Shown here: positions 9,197-18,610 of the stretch, piece after piece
Layout of the letters: each line of letters opens with the position of its first letter
Numbering within the stretch: position 1 is the first letter of the stretch
From: Buttiauxella brennerae ATCC 51605
Lineage (GTDB): Bacteria; Pseudomonadota; Gammaproteobacteria; Enterobacterales; Enterobacteriaceae
Direction of reading: 5' to 3'
Length of the DNA stretch: 64,000 nucleotides
Assembly (NCBI RefSeq): GCF_001654925.1
Contig: NZ_LXER01000023.1
Span: forward strand, 82,111-146,110
The notes under the pieces: model-generated
What the model was told of the DNA's origin: nothing
The model's database searches: none
Seen by the model: only the letters and a program-made list of their open reading frames with translations
Translations under genes and position numbers: made by a program

Positions 9197-9951
9197 TGCT
9201 CATCCACTCCTGACTTGCTCAACCAGTGGCTAACCACCTCACGAGCGCTGTGGGCGGTTAAGTCGACATGCAATGGCGTGACCGACACATAGCCTTCATC
9301 AACAGCGGCAAAATCGGTATCCGGGCCTGCATCAAATTTGTCGCCCGGAGGCCCAATCCAATACAGGGTGTTGCCGCGTGGATCTTCTTGTGGAATCACT
9401 TTATCTGACGGATGGCGGCTGCCGCAACGCGTCACACGAATGCCTTTGATTTCTTCAAGCGGCAAATCGGGCACGTTAATATTTAAAATGCGCCCGGTGC
9501 GCAGCGGTTCGCGCATCAGCGCGCGCAGAAGCGTACAGGTGACTGCCGCAGCCGTTTCATAATGCTCATGGCCATTAAGAGAAACAGCCAGCGCAGGAAT
9601 ACCTAAGTGCCGCCCTTCCATCGCCGCCGCAACCGTGCCGGAATAGATAACGTCGTCGCCCAAATTAGGGCCGGCGTTAATCCCGGAAACGACAACGTCA
9701 GGAGCCGGGCGCATCAATGCATTCACGCCAAGATAGACACAGTCAGTCGGCGTGCCCATCTGCACAGAAATATCGCCGTTTGCGAGAGTGAAAGTACGCA
9801 ATGAAGATTCGAGCGTCAGTGAGTTTGATGCCCCACTGCGATTACGGTCGGGGGCTACCACCTGCACGTCAGCAAATTCCCTTAGTCGGGTCGCCAGAAC
9901 TTGAATGCCCGGCGCGTTGACCCCGTCATCGTTACTCAAAAGTATTCTCAT
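9190..9951 (-). CDS. surE: 5'/3'-nucleotidase and survival protein SurE
   Basis: 253 residues. The N-terminus [17 protein letters not shown] carries the invariant DD metal-binding pair, and [19 protein letters not shown] holds the other catalytic residues. It dephosphorylates nucleoside 5'- and 3'-monophosphates and short polyphosphate. It overlaps pcm downstream. In E. coli it lies tight against truD, whereas here about 350 bases and a terminator intervene. The start overlaps the stop of a 15-codon ORF that has a much better Shine-Dalgarno than surE itself. Confidence 0.98.
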   Translation of the reverse strand: MRILLSNDDGVNAPGIQVLATRLREFADVQVVAPDRNRSGASNSLTLESSLRTFTLANGDISVQMGTPTDCVYLGVNALMRPAPDVVVSGINAGPNLGDDVIYSGTVAAAMEGRHLGIPALAVSLNGHEHYETAAAVTCTLLRALMREPLRTGRILNINVPDLPLEEIKGIRVTRCGSRHPSDKVIPQEDPRGNTLYWIGPPGDKFDAGPDTDFAAVDEGYVSVTPLHVDLTAHSAREVVSHWLSKSGVDEQW

Positions 9952-9995
9952 ATTAAATTAAAAGCTTCTTTTATATGAAAAGGATAAAACCACAT
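9948..9995 (-). CDS. Candidate 15-codon leader ORF coupled to surE
   Basis: The frame [15 protein letters not shown] is preceded by AAGGAG six bases before its ATG, a near-ideal ribosome binding site. Its TGA overlaps the surE ATG as ATGA. No comparable site directly precedes the surE ATG, so surE translation may depend on termination of this ORF. The peptide has no recognised relatives; a role in translational coupling rather than as a product is the likelier reading. Confidence 0.4.
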   Translation of the reverse strand: MWFYPFHIKEAFNLI

Positions 9996-10302
9996 GTTGG
10001 CTCCTTGAGATAAAAACTGCCTGCGTTTTTTATGCTTAAAAACCTGTCCAACTTGTTGTTTTATCCCATTCTGCTGATTTTAGTGCACCTGTCATGAATT
10101 TGTTGCAGTTTTTGTAACATTCACAACAAAAGCCAGCCCAGGGGCTACTATACAATCCAATGTCATGTAAATCACGCGCTGTGGTCTGAGGATTGTGCTG
10201 AAAACAAGGCTTTGTAGGGCTATGCAGAAGAGAAATTAATGCGGAAATTCAGGCAAAAAAAAGCGGGTAATGTCATTACCCGCTGTGGAATATGTTCTGC
10301 CG
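9996..10302. other. Intergenic region between truD and surE
   Basis: The right end (10254-10284) is the truD terminator. The rest is AT-rich, has no convincing gene, and must hold the surE-pcm promoter on the minus strand. A plus-strand CTATACAAT near 10150 resembles a -10 element, but no matching -35 or downstream terminator supports an RNA gene. Confidence 0.5.
10254..10284 (-). terminator. Terminator of truD
   Basis: On the minus strand a perfect 11-bp stem (AGCGGGTAATG and its complement, one-base centre) is followed by an eight-base T-run. It ends the ftsB-ispD-ispF-truD transcript before surE. Confidence 0.88.
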
Positions 10303-11349
10303 TTACTCGGCAATATCAGCGTAATTACCCGGTGCGTTCATCAATTCACGCACTAAGCTGGTCGCAAAACTCCCGGCAGGAAGCCAGAAATTCAGCTCGA
10401 CGGTGGTATCATCCAACCAGTTCCAGCTCAGCTCTTTGGGCATCACAAGCATAGCGCGGCGAGCCGCTTCTACGCGCTCACGCACCAACAGCCCCTGCAA
10501 ATCTGTTTCTGCCGCAACACAACTCTGTTCAAACTCCAGCGCTGCGTTTTGCGTACCCCAGGCTCCGTCGCCCGGCAGCGGTGCGGTAATCAGTAATTCA
10601 CCACTGTCGACACGGCCTTGCAGCTCAGGAAGCTCTTCAGGCATGGCAACAAACCAGCTCCCGCGCCCGGCCAGTTGCAGTGCATCACCGTCGATGGCCT
10701 GGTTAAAATCAGGCTTCTTCAGCCTTTCGCTGACAATCTGGTTAAACATGGCACTACGTGCCGCCGACAGATAAAAACTGCGTTTATTACGATCGCGGAT
10801 TGGTGCATTGGTTTGCGCCCAGCGCAACGCCTGATGCAGGTTGTTGCCCGAAATACCAAAACGCTGGCTACCAAAATAGTTCGGCACGCCCTGATGCAAA
10901 ATCGTATTCAGGCGCTGTTCAAGCTCAGCGCGGTCGCTGACTTCACGCAACACCAGCGTAAAACGATTGCCCTTAAGAGCACCGAGTCGCAATTTACGGC
11001 GATGGCGTGCATATTCCAGCACCTCGCAGCCTTCAAGCTGGAACGCGCTCATATCCGGCATTTCTTTGCCTGGCAGACGCACGCAAAACCATTGTTCTGT
11101 CACCGCGTGTTTGTCTTTTTGCCCGGCAAAACTGACTTCACGCGCAGGAACCTTCAGAAATTTCGCCAGCGCATCCGCGACAGAACGGGTATTGCAGCCA
11201 TTTTTGAGGATGCGTAATAGCAAGTGCTCGCCATCACCATCAGGCCCGAACCCCAGATCTTCGATAACCACGAAGTCTTCTGGATTAACTTTGATTAGCC
11301 CGGTGCCTTGTGGCTTACCGTGTAGCCAGGTCAGATTCTGCATATCCAT
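10303..11349 (-). CDS. truD: tRNA pseudouridine(13) synthase TruD
   Basis: 348 residues, one short of E. coli TruD. The motif [14 protein letters not shown] has the catalytic Asp near residue 79, and NYFGSQRFG is the second family motif. It makes pseudouridine 13 in tRNA-Glu. The ATG overlaps the ispF stop (TAATG), so it is the distal gene of the ispD-ispF-truD unit. A strong terminator follows, separating it from surE. Confidence 0.98.
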   Translation of the reverse strand: MDMQNLTWLHGKPQGTGLIKVNPEDFVVIEDLGFGPDGDGEHLLLRILKNGCNTRSVADALAKFLKVPAREVSFAGQKDKHAVTEQWFCVRLPGKEMPDMSAFQLEGCEVLEYARHRRKLRLGALKGNRFTLVLREVSDRAELEQRLNTILHQGVPNYFGSQRFGISGNNLHQALRWAQTNAPIRDRNKRSFYLSAARSAMFNQIVSERLKKPDFNQAIDGDALQLAGRGSWFVAMPEELPELQGRVDSGELLITAPLPGDGAWGTQNAALEFEQSCVAAETDLQGLLVRERVEAARRAMLVMPKELSWNWLDDTTVELNFWLPAGSFATSLVRELMNAPGNYADIAE

Positions 11350-11828
11350 TATTTGCGAGCCTTATGTAGCAGTGCGACCGCTTCGCAGGCAATGCCTTCA
11401 CCACGGCCAGTAAAGCCAAGTTTCTCAGTGGTGGTCGCTTTTACGTTTACATCGTCCATATGGCAACCGAGATCTTCTGCGATAAACACACGCATCTGTG
11501 GGATATGTGGAGCCATTTTTGGTGCCTGGGCGATAATCGTCACGTCGACGTTACCGAGGGTAAAACCTTTTGCCTGAATTCGACGCCACGCTTCGCGCAG
11601 CAATTCACGGCTGTCAGCGCCTTTAAACGCCGGGTCAGTATCCGGGAATAATTTGCCGATATCGCCCAGTGCCGCAGCCCCCAACAGAGCATCCGTTAAT
11701 GCGTGCAGCGCGACATCGCCATCTGAGTGTGCAAGCAGCCCTTGCTCGTAAGGTACACGCACACCACCAATGATAATTGGGCCAGGGCCACCAAAGGCAT
11801 GTACATCAAAACCATGTCCAATACGCAT
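11349..11828 (-). CDS. ispF: 2-C-methyl-D-erythritol 2,4-cyclodiphosphate synthase
   Basis: 159 residues. GHGFDVHAF gives the Asp and His zinc ligands near residues 8 and 10, and [20 protein letters not shown] the third His and the substrate loop. It cyclises CDP-methylerythritol 2-phosphate in the non-mevalonate (MEP) isoprenoid pathway with loss of CMP. It abuts ispD by a one-base overlap, so the two steps are produced together. Confidence 0.99.
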   Translation of the reverse strand: MRIGHGFDVHAFGGPGPIIIGGVRVPYEQGLLAHSDGDVALHALTDALLGAAALGDIGKLFPDTDPAFKGADSRELLREAWRRIQAKGFTLGNVDVTIIAQAPKMAPHIPQMRVFIAEDLGCHMDDVNVKATTTEKLGFTGRGEGIACEAVALLHKARK

Positions 11829-12538
11829 TATTTATTCTCCGTTTGGGTTAACCGCGTGAGGTAAAACTCCGCCAACGCCAGGTCTTCAGGACGAGTCACT
11901 TTTATATTATCGGCGCGGGCGCTAATTAATTCGGGATGGAAGCCACAATACTCAAGAGCCGAGGCTTCATCAGTAATAGAGGCATGCTCATCGAGTGCGC
12001 GCTGCAAGCAGCTACGCAGTAATTCCAGAGGGAACAGCTGAGGTGTTAAAGCGTGCCAAAGGTCTTCACGATCGACAGTATGCGCAATCTGCGCTTTATC
12101 CGGTTCGCCACGTTTCATCGTGTCACGTACCGGAGCTGCCAGAATACCGCCAATTTTGCTTGTCTCAGTGATGGCCAGCAAACGGGCTAAATCATCCTGA
12201 TGCAAGCAAGGACGTGCCGCATCATGCACCAGAACCCATTGCGCATTTTTCACCACGTTCAGCCCGGCAAGTACCGAGTCAGCACGCTGTGCGCCACCGT
12301 TTATCACGGTCACATCTGGATTCGAAGCAAGAGGCAATGAGGCAAACCAGCTGTCGGTGGGGCTAATGGCGATAATGACATGAGCCACGCGTGGATGAGC
12401 CATCAGGCTTGCCACCGCATGTTCAAGAATAGTTTTATCGCCGATTGTTAGATATTGCTTAGGACATTCCGTTTGCATGCGGCTGCCGATACCTGCTGCC
12501 GGCACCACGGCAATTACGTCCGGGGAGGAGTCTGCCAT
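11828..12538 (-). CDS. ispD: 2-C-methyl-D-erythritol 4-phosphate cytidylyltransferase
   Basis: 236 residues. The nucleotidyltransferase N-terminus reads [20 protein letters not shown], with the Arg and Lys that bind [13 protein letters not shown] is the second family signature. It joins CMP to methylerythritol 4-phosphate in the MEP pathway. It is followed directly by ispF and preceded by ftsB with a 20-base gap. Confidence 0.99.
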   Translation of the reverse strand: MADSSPDVIAVVPAAGIGSRMQTECPKQYLTIGDKTILEHAVASLMAHPRVAHVIIAISPTDSWFASLPLASNPDVTVINGGAQRADSVLAGLNVVKNAQWVLVHDAARPCLHQDDLARLLAITETSKIGGILAAPVRDTMKRGEPDKAQIAHTVDREDLWHALTPQLFPLELLRSCLQRALDEHASITDEASALEYCGFHPELISARADNIKVTRPEDLALAEFYLTRLTQTENK

Positions 12539-12558
12539 GTAGATTCACTTACGCTTGA

Positions 12559-12873
12559 TTATCGATTGTTCTGCCCTGCACTATTACTTAAGCGCTTAGA
12601 GCTATCGGGTACCAGGCGGTAGAAGGTTTCACCCGGTTTAGTCATGCTTAATTCGTTACGAGCACGTTCTTCAATCGCTTCCTGGCCGCCATTGAGATCG
12701 TCAATTTCCGCAAACAACTGATCGTTACGCGCTTTAAGTTTGGCGTTCGTCGCCTGCTGTGTGGAAACGTCGTCATTCACACGCGTGTAATCGTGTACGC
12801 CGTTTTTTCCAAACCACAGCGAATACTGCAGCCAGACCAACAAGGCCAGCAATAGCAGCGTTAGTTTACCCAT
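12559..12873 (-). CDS. ftsB: Cell division protein FtsB
   Basis: 104 residues. A single membrane span ([18 protein letters not shown]) lies at the N-terminus, then a periplasmic leucine-zipper coiled coil ([20 protein letters not shown] onward). It forms the FtsQ-FtsB-FtsL complex that links early and late divisome proteins and activates septal peptidoglycan synthesis. It heads the ispD-ispF-truD unit, as in E. coli. Confidence 0.98.
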   Translation of the reverse strand: MGKLTLLLLALLVWLQYSLWFGKNGVHDYTRVNDDVSTQQATNAKLKARNDQLFAEIDDLNGGQEAIEERARNELSMTKPGETFYRLVPDSSKRLSNSAGQNNR

Positions 12874-13057
12874 CCCGCCCCCTGAAAAACGGCAAAATCA
12901 TCGCACAAAATTTTATCGAGCCTCGCTCCGGGTACAAAGCGGCCCTTCGTATTTGCGGCAGAATTTATCACAGAAAGCGACAACATGCGCGTTTGCAGGT
13001 GAGTTAGAGGCGTTGCAGTCATAAATAGTCTGTTACGGTTTGATGAATATTTTAAGA

Positions 13058-13381
13058 TTAACCCATGAGCCACAAGAATAAGACGCCAAACATCAACGTT
13101 ACTGCGAGCACCGTCGTCATGCAGCTAAAGATCAAACGGCCTCTCACGAGCGAGTGCAGCGCAATCCCCACCACCACCGCGACAGGCAGCAGTGCCAGGA
13201 AAAATGGCCAGGTATACAAGAAGAAAAACAGGGTGTTAGGGCCGTAAATCAGGAAAGGAATGCCCAATGCCAACAGCCATGACAAAAAGCCGATGAACGC
13301 ACCAGCCAATGACCAGGTTGTCTCTTCGGTGCCAGGGCTTGCTTCAGCCGATGTGATAGCGATGTTGGTGCTATTGCGCAT
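13058..13381 (-). CDS. ygbE: Inner membrane protein YgbE (DUF3561)
   Basis: 107 residues from the ATG at 13381; a ten-codon upstream extension is possible, but E. coli YgbE begins at MRNS as here. Three hydrophobic stretches (GAFIGFLSWLLALGIPFLIY, LFFFLYTWPFFLALLPVAVV and the C-terminal VLAVTLMFGVLFLWLMG) suggest three to four spans. Function is unknown. It lies directly downstream of cysC and could be in the cysDNC transcript. Confidence 0.92.
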   Translation of the reverse strand: MRNSTNIAITSAEASPGTEETTWSLAGAFIGFLSWLLALGIPFLIYGPNTLFFFLYTWPFFLALLPVAVVVGIALHSLVRGRLIFSCMTTVLAVTLMFGVLFLWLMG

Positions 13382-13431
13382 AACGAATCCGTAAACCCTA
13401 AATCCAGGCACGTGACGCGCCTGGTTATGTC

Positions 13432-14037
13432 TCAGGTTTTGATAATAACGTCACGACGCAACAGGTCTAATAATTGCGCAATCAAATTTGTTACTAATTG
13501 TTCGCCGTCTAAGTGTATTTCCGGGTTCACTGGCGCTTCATAAACCGAGTCAATGCCGGTGAAGTTTCGCAGCTCGCCCGCGCGGGCTTTTTTGTATAAA
13601 CCTTTCGGATCGCGCGCTTCGCAGATGGAAAGTGGAGTATCAACAAACACTTCTATAAACCGCCCTTCTCCAACACGGTCGCGGACCATTTGGCGTTCTG
13701 CACGGTGCGGCGAGATAAATGCGGTTAGCACCACCAGCCCGGCATCGACCATTAAATTGGCGACTTCGCCAACACGACGAATGTTTTCTTTACGATCGGC
13801 ATCGCTAAAACCCAGGTCGCTACATAAACCGTGACGCACATTGTCGCCATCAAGTAAGTACGTGCTCACACCAAGCTGATGGAGCGCTTCTTCAAGCGCT
13901 CCGGCTACAGTCGATTTGCCCGAGCCCGAAAGCCCGGTAAACCACAGCACCGCGCCCCGGTGCTGGTGTAGTTTTTCACGCTGCTCAACCGTGACCGGAT
14001 GGGCGTGCCAGACGACGTTTTCGTCGTGCTCAGCCAT
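13432..14037 (-). CDS. cysC: Adenylylsulfate kinase
   Basis: 201 residues. Walker A is GLSGSGKST, and FISPHRAER contains the Ser known to be phosphorylated in the E. coli enzyme. It phosphorylates APS to PAPS, the second activation step of sulfate assimilation. Its start overlaps the cysN stop by one base. cysD-cysN-cysC form one CysB-controlled operon, with ATP sulfurylase and kinase made together. Confidence 0.99.
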   Translation of the reverse strand: MAEHDENVVWHAHPVTVEQREKLHQHRGAVLWFTGLSGSGKSTVAGALEEALHQLGVSTYLLDGDNVRHGLCSDLGFSDADRKENIRRVGEVANLMVDAGLVVLTAFISPHRAERQMVRDRVGEGRFIEVFVDTPLSICEARDPKGLYKKARAGELRNFTGIDSVYEAPVNPEIHLDGEQLVTNLIAQLLDLLRRDVIIKT

Positions 14038-15464
14038 TACTTGCCTCCCAGCAAATCGCGTGCGCCCCAGTGTGGGAAGTGACGACGCACCAGCGCATTG
14101 AGTTCCAGTTCAAACGCGCTAAACGCTGACGGCTCCTGATACACCTCTTCTTGCGGCTCACGCACCATGCCAGCGCCAACCGTCACGTTGGTCAGACGGT
14201 CGATGAAAATCAACCCGCCAGTAACCGGGTTTTCCTGGTACTTATCCAGCACCAGTGGTTCGTCGAAGGTTAAATCTACCAGGCCGATGCCATTCAGCGG
14301 CAGGCTTTCCACCAGACGCTGTGTCAGGCTGTTAATTTCGACCTGATAGTGAATGTTATCAACACGGGCACGCGTTTTCTTTCCGGCGACTTTGATGTCG
14401 TAGCTTTGCCCTGGCACCAACGGTTGTTCAGCCATCCACACCACATCGACTTTCGCCGTTTGTACCGCAGGCTGGGTGTCATTAGCATCAACCAGCAGGT
14501 CGCCACGGCTGATATCGATTTCATCTTTGAGCACCAGCGTAATGGCTTCGCCCGCAGCAGCTTGTTGCAAATCTCCGTCAAAAGTGACGATTCGCGCAAT
14601 AGCTGACTCCACCCCTGATGGTAAAACTTTCACGCGCTGCCCGACGTTTACCACGCCAGATGCCAGGGTTCCGGCATAACCACGGAAATCCAGGTTTGGG
14701 CGGTTAACATACTGAACCGGGAAACGCATCGGCTGTTGTTCAACGATACGCTTCACTTCAACCGTTTCCAGAAGCTCCAGCAGCGTTGGGCCGGTGTACC
14801 ACGGCATGTTCGAACTTTGCGTGGCAACGTTGTCACCTTCCAGTGCTGAAAGCGGTACAAAACGAATATCCAGATCCGCAGGAAGCTGCTCGGCAAAGGT
14901 CAGGTAATCTTGTTTGATCTGCTCGAAAGTCTCTTCGCTAAAGCTCACCAGATCCATTTTGTTAACCGCAACGACCAGGTGCTTGATCCCCAAAAGCGTG
15001 GAGATAAAACTGTGGCGGCGCGTTTGATCCAACACGCTCTTACGCGCATCGATCAATAAGATCGCCAGATCACAAGTCGAGGCACCGGTCGCCATATTAC
15101 GGGTGTACTGCTCATGCCCCGGCGTGTCGGCAATAATAAATTTACGTTTTTCCGTCGAGAAATAACGGTACGCCACGTCGATAGTAATGCCCTGCTCGCG
15201 CTCGGCTTGCAGACCGTCCACCAGCAAGGCCAGATCCAGTTTTTCACCCTGCGTCCCGTGGCGTTTGCTGTCGGTGTGCAGAGATGAAAGTTGATCTTCG
15301 TAAATCTGGCGCGTGTCATGCAGAAGACGGCCAATCAGGGTACTTTTACCATCATCAACGCTGCCGCAGGTCAGAAAGCGCAGCAGGCTTTTGTTTTGTT
15401 GCGCGTGCAGATAGGCTTCAACGCCGCCTTCATCTGCAATTTGTTGTGCAATAGTGGTGTTCAT
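14037..15464 (-). CDS. cysN: Sulfate adenylyltransferase subunit 1 (GTPase)
   Basis: 475 residues, the E. coli length. An EF-Tu-like G domain carries [14 protein letters not shown] (P-loop), DTPGHEQY and NKMD motifs, followed by beta-barrel domains 2 and 3. It couples GTP hydrolysis to APS formation by CysD. There is no fused CysC domain; the kinase is the separate downstream gene. An 11-base gap separates it from cysD. Confidence 0.99.
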   Translation of the reverse strand: MNTTIAQQIADEGGVEAYLHAQQNKSLLRFLTCGSVDDGKSTLIGRLLHDTRQIYEDQLSSLHTDSKRHGTQGEKLDLALLVDGLQAEREQGITIDVAYRYFSTEKRKFIIADTPGHEQYTRNMATGASTCDLAILLIDARKSVLDQTRRHSFISTLLGIKHLVVAVNKMDLVSFSEETFEQIKQDYLTFAEQLPADLDIRFVPLSALEGDNVATQSSNMPWYTGPTLLELLETVEVKRIVEQQPMRFPVQYVNRPNLDFRGYAGTLASGVVNVGQRVKVLPSGVESAIARIVTFDGDLQQAAAGEAITLVLKDEIDISRGDLLVDANDTQPAVQTAKVDVVWMAEQPLVPGQSYDIKVAGKKTRARVDNIHYQVEINSLTQRLVESLPLNGIGLVDLTFDEPLVLDKYQENPVTGGLIFIDRLTNVTVGAGMVREPQEEVYQEPSAFSAFELELNALVRRHFPHWGARDLLGGK

Positions 15465-15475
15465 CTGGCGGCTCC

Positions 15476-16384
15476 TTAGAAATAACCCTGGCGTTTTTTA
15501 AGCTCCATGGAGCCTGCCTGGTCGCGGTCAATTGCCCGCCCTTGACGTTCACTGGTGGTCGAAACCAGCATCTCTTCGATGATTTCCGGCAGCGTCTGCG
15601 CTTCGGATTCAACGGCGCCGGTCAGCGGCCAGCAACCCAGGGTGCGGAAGCGCACCATTTTCTGCTCAATCACTTCACCCGGTTGCAAATCAATGCGGTC
15701 ATCATCAACCATCAACAGCATGCCATCGCGCTCCAGCACCGGGCGCGGTGCAGCCAGATACAACGGAACGATTTCGATATTTTCCAGGAAGATGTACTGC
15801 CAGATATCCAGCTCGGTCCAGTTAGAAAGCGGGAACACGCGAATGCTCTCACCTTTATTAATCTGACCGTTGTAGTTGTGCCACAGCTCCGGGCGCTGGT
15901 TTTTTGGGTCCCAACGGTGGAAGCGGTCACGGAACGAATAAATACGTTCTTTGGCACGAGATTTTTCTTCATCACGGCGTGCGCCACCGAAAGCGGCATC
16001 AAAACCGTGTTGACTCAGTGCCTGCTTCAGACCCTCAGTTTTCATGATGTCGGTATGTTTAGCGCTGCCATGCACGAATGGGTTGATACCCATCGCCACA
16101 CCTTCCGGGTTTTTATGCACCAGCAGCTCAAAACCGTAGTTTTTCGCGGTGCGGTCACGGAATTCGTACATCTCACGGAATTTCCAGCCGGTATCGACAT
16201 GCAGTAGCGGGAACGGAAGCGTGCCTGGATAGAAGGCTTTACGGGCCAAATGCAACATCACCGATGAGTCTTTACCGATGGAATACATCATAACCGGATT
16301 AGAAAATTCGGCGGCGACCTCGCGGATGATATGGATGCTTTCTGCCTCCAACTGCCGTAGGTGTGTAAGTCGTTTTTGGTCCAT
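15476..16384 (-). CDS. cysD: Sulfate adenylyltransferase subunit 2
   Basis: 302 residues. The PP-loop nucleotide-binding motif is [18 protein letters not shown] near residue 35. The C-terminal half holds [14 protein letters not shown], conserved in CysD. It adenylylates sulfate with ATP to give APS, driven by CysN. It is the first gene of cysDNC, with the CysB-controlled promoter expected in the 270 bases upstream. Confidence 0.99.
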   Translation of the reverse strand: MDQKRLTHLRQLEAESIHIIREVAAEFSNPVMMYSIGKDSSVMLHLARKAFYPGTLPFPLLHVDTGWKFREMYEFRDRTAKNYGFELLVHKNPEGVAMGINPFVHGSAKHTDIMKTEGLKQALSQHGFDAAFGGARRDEEKSRAKERIYSFRDRFHRWDPKNQRPELWHNYNGQINKGESIRVFPLSNWTELDIWQYIFLENIEIVPLYLAAPRPVLERDGMLLMVDDDRIDLQPGEVIEQKMVRFRTLGCWPLTGAVESEAQTLPEIIEEMLVSTTSERQGRAIDRDQAGSMELKKRQGYF

Positions 16385-16654
16385 AACTTTCCCTTAACCG
16401 AGGTTTAGTACGGAGAGTCATAGAACCTCCGTTTAAAAAATCATTAGGGGACTATACGGCTGAGGATTATTTGTAATGAAATTACGAATTGGAATGAGTA
16501 GTTCCACAAAGGAATAACGCCCTGAAAATGCAAATCACAAAATGTGCTTAACCAGCGATATAACGTGGCTTTCAGAGGAATTGAAATTGTATAACGCCCG
16601 TCACAGTTTCATACTATGCGGGCTAAAAATTTTCCGGTTTAAAAGGGACTCACT
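16385..16654. promoter_or_regulatory. Divergent cysD / iap control region
   Basis: This 270-base AT-rich space has no gene. It holds the cysDNC promoter on the minus strand and the iap promoter on the plus strand. A minus-strand TTATTCC motif near 16515 resembles CysB half-sites, but CysB sites are degenerate and this placement is tentative. Confidence 0.45.
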
Positions 16655-17695
16655 ATGTTTTCCGCATTGCGCCATTCGCTAACCAGCCTGGCGCTAAGCA
16701 TTTGCTGTACCTTGCCCGCTCTGGCAAGCACATCTCCATTGGGCGAAATTGCCAACCAACAAACACGCCACATCGCAACAGTCTTTCAGGGCCGTATGGC
16801 CGGCAGCCCTTCGGAAATGTTAGCCGCGGATTACCTACAACAGCAATTTAGCCAGCTTGGCTACCAAAGCGATATTCGCCGCTTTAATACCCGCTACCTT
16901 TACACCACTAAAGATGGCCACCAGAACTGGCATAACGTCAGTGCCAGCTCAGTCATTGCGGCGCGTGAAGGCGTTGAGCCGCAGCAGATCATTATTATGG
17001 CGCACCTTGATACCTACACACCGCTCAGTGATAACGATGTAAATAACAATCTCGGTGGGTTAACGCTGCAAGGGGTTGATGACAATGCATCGGGCCTTGG
17101 TGTGATGCTTGAACTCGCGACCCGGCTGAAAAGCATTCCCACTCGCTACGGAATCCGCTTTATCGCGACCAGCGGTGAAGAACTGGGTAACCTGGGGGCG
17201 GAAGATATCCTCAAGCGCATGAGCGCAAGCGAAAAGAAAAACACGCTGCTGGTGATTAATCTCGATAACCTGATTGTCGGTGACAAACTCTATTTCAACA
17301 GCGGTAAATCGACGCCAACCGCGGTGAGCAAACTAACGCGTGACCGTGCGTTAGCGCTGGCACGCCAGATGAATATCAAAGCCACGACTAACCCGGGCCT
17401 TAACGCAAAACACCCAAAAGGAACGGGCTGCTGTAGCGATGAAGACGTATTTGATAAGGCTGGCATTCCGGTGCTGGCGGTTGAAGCGACTAACTGGTCG
17501 TTAGGCAAGAAAGATGGCTATCAGCAGCTCGCCAAAAGCAAAGCCTTCCCCGATGGAACCAGCTGGCATAATGCGTTGATTGATAACCAACAGTATCTGG
17601 ATAAGTGGCTCCCGCATCGTATTGAAAAACGCAGCCGTGATGTCGTTCGCGTGGTGTTGCCGCTGGTAAAAGAGCTGGCGAAGGCGAAGCAATAA
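16655..17695 (+). CDS. iap: Alkaline phosphatase isozyme conversion aminopeptidase
   Basis: 346 residues. A signal peptide (SLALSICCTLPALAS) exports it. The M28 metallopeptidase domain shows the zinc ligands in IMAHLDTYT, GVDDNASGLG, and TSGEELGNLG with the catalytic Glu. In E. coli Iap removes N-terminal Arg from alkaline phosphatase in the periplasm. It is divergent from cysD as usual. In E. coli the type I-E CRISPR-Cas locus follows iap; here cysH follows directly, convergent, behind one terminator. Confidence 0.95.
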   Translation: MFSALRHSLTSLALSICCTLPALASTSPLGEIANQQTRHIATVFQGRMAGSPSEMLAADYLQQQFSQLGYQSDIRRFNTRYLYTTKDGHQNWHNVSASSVIAAREGVEPQQIIIMAHLDTYTPLSDNDVNNNLGGLTLQGVDDNASGLGVMLELATRLKSIPTRYGIRFIATSGEELGNLGAEDILKRMSASEKKNTLLVINLDNLIVGDKLYFNSGKSTPTAVSKLTRDRALALARQMNIKATTNPGLNAKHPKGTGCCSDEDVFDKAGIPVLAVEATNWSLGKKDGYQQLAKSKAFPDGTSWHNALIDNQQYLDKWLPHRIEKRSRDVVRVVLPLVKELAKAKQ

Positions 17696-17713
17696 TTTTT
17701 GTGGCACCCAATA

Positions 17714-17745
17714 AAAAGCCCTTCACACCATGTGAAGGGCTTTTC
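17714..17745. terminator. Bidirectional terminator between iap and cysH
   Basis: AAAAGCCCTTCACA and its complement flank a 3-4 base loop, giving A- and T-runs on both sides. It ends iap on the plus strand and cysJIH on the minus strand. Confidence 0.9.
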
Positions 17746-17766
17746 AATATTCAAACTGTCAGAAAC

Positions 17767-18498
17767 TTATTCGTGCAAACCGCACTCGCGCTTCAAACCG
17801 AAGAAACGCGTTTCTTCTTCTGCCATACCCTCTTCCCACTTACGCGTGGTGTGAGTGTCGCCGACAGAAAGGTAGCCCTGATCCCACAGCGGGTGGTATT
17901 TCAGGCCATTGGCGGTCAGGTACTGGTAAACCTGGCGGTTGTCCCACTCGATAATCGGCAGGATTTTAAACACTTCACGTTGAATCGCCAGCACCGGCAA
18001 ATTGGCACGGCTGCCCGATTGTTCACGGCGCAGGCCAGCAAACCAGGTTTGCCCATTTAGCTCGCGCAGCGCACGGTTCATCGGTTCAACTTTGTTGATG
18101 TCATTGTATTTCTCAATGCCTTCAACGCCCTGCTCCCATAGTTTCCCGTAACGCGCTTCCTGCCAGGCTGCACTTTCCTTCGCGCTGAATACTTTCAGAT
18201 TAAGCTTCAGCTTATCCGTCAGCTCATCAATAAACTGGTAGGTTTCCGGGAACAGATAACCGGTATCGGTGAGGATCACAGGGATATCCGGGAATTGTTG
18301 CGTCACCAGATGCAAAGACACCGCAGCCTGAATACCAAAGCTTGAGGAGAGCACAAACTCGCCCGGCAGGTTTTCCAGCGACCAGGTGACACGCTGCTGC
18401 GCCGTGAGCTTTTCGAGCTGGCTGTTGACCTCGGCCAGCGCCATCACACGTTCAACTTTTGGCAATTCATTCAACGCTTTTAGATCGAGTACAGACAT
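17767..18498 (-). CDS. cysH: Phosphoadenosine phosphosulfate reductase
   Basis: 243 residues. [16 protein letters not shown] is the PP-loop region, and the C-terminal KRECGLHE carries the single catalytic Cys that accepts the sulfite group. It reduces PAPS to sulfite with thioredoxin. The absence of CC pairs shows a PAPS rather than APS enzyme, matching the presence of cysC. It is the distal gene of cysJIH, with a 112-base gap to cysI filled by a large palindrome. Confidence 0.99.
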   Translation of the reverse strand: MSVLDLKALNELPKVERVMALAEVNSQLEKLTAQQRVTWSLENLPGEFVLSSSFGIQAAVSLHLVTQQFPDIPVILTDTGYLFPETYQFIDELTDKLKLNLKVFSAKESAAWQEARYGKLWEQGVEGIEKYNDINKVEPMNRALRELNGQTWFAGLRREQSGSRANLPVLAIQREVFKILPIIEWDNRQVYQYLTANGLKYHPLWDQGYLSVGDTHTTRKWEEGMAEEETRFFGLKRECGLHE

Positions 18499-18528
18499 AC
18501 GTGCCTCGCTTATTTAAGCTTGCCCTCA

Positions 18529-18606
18529 CCCCGCCCCTCTCCCCCAGGAGAGGGAGAAAACCGGACAGTCCCCTCGCCCCTTTGGGGAGAGGGTTAGGGT
18601 GAGGGG
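18529..18606. repeat. Large CCCTC/GAGGG palindromic repeat between cysI and cysH
   Basis: The outer arms CCCTCACCCCGCCCCTCTCC and GGAGAGGGTTAGGGTGAGGG pair with each other, and an inner CCTCTCCCCCAGGAGAGG forms its own hairpin. A second copy lies at 56703-56791. It sits inside the cysJIH transcript and could shield or trim mRNA ends. Confidence 0.75.
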
Positions 18607-18610
18607 AAAA

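Noticed and set aside
10090..10300. Possible plus-strand small RNA between surE and truD
   Set aside because: A -10-like CTATACAAT is present but there is no suitable -35 and no terminator with a T-run on that strand.
18529..18606. CRISPR-like repeat
   Set aside because: It is a single palindrome with no repeat-spacer periodicity.
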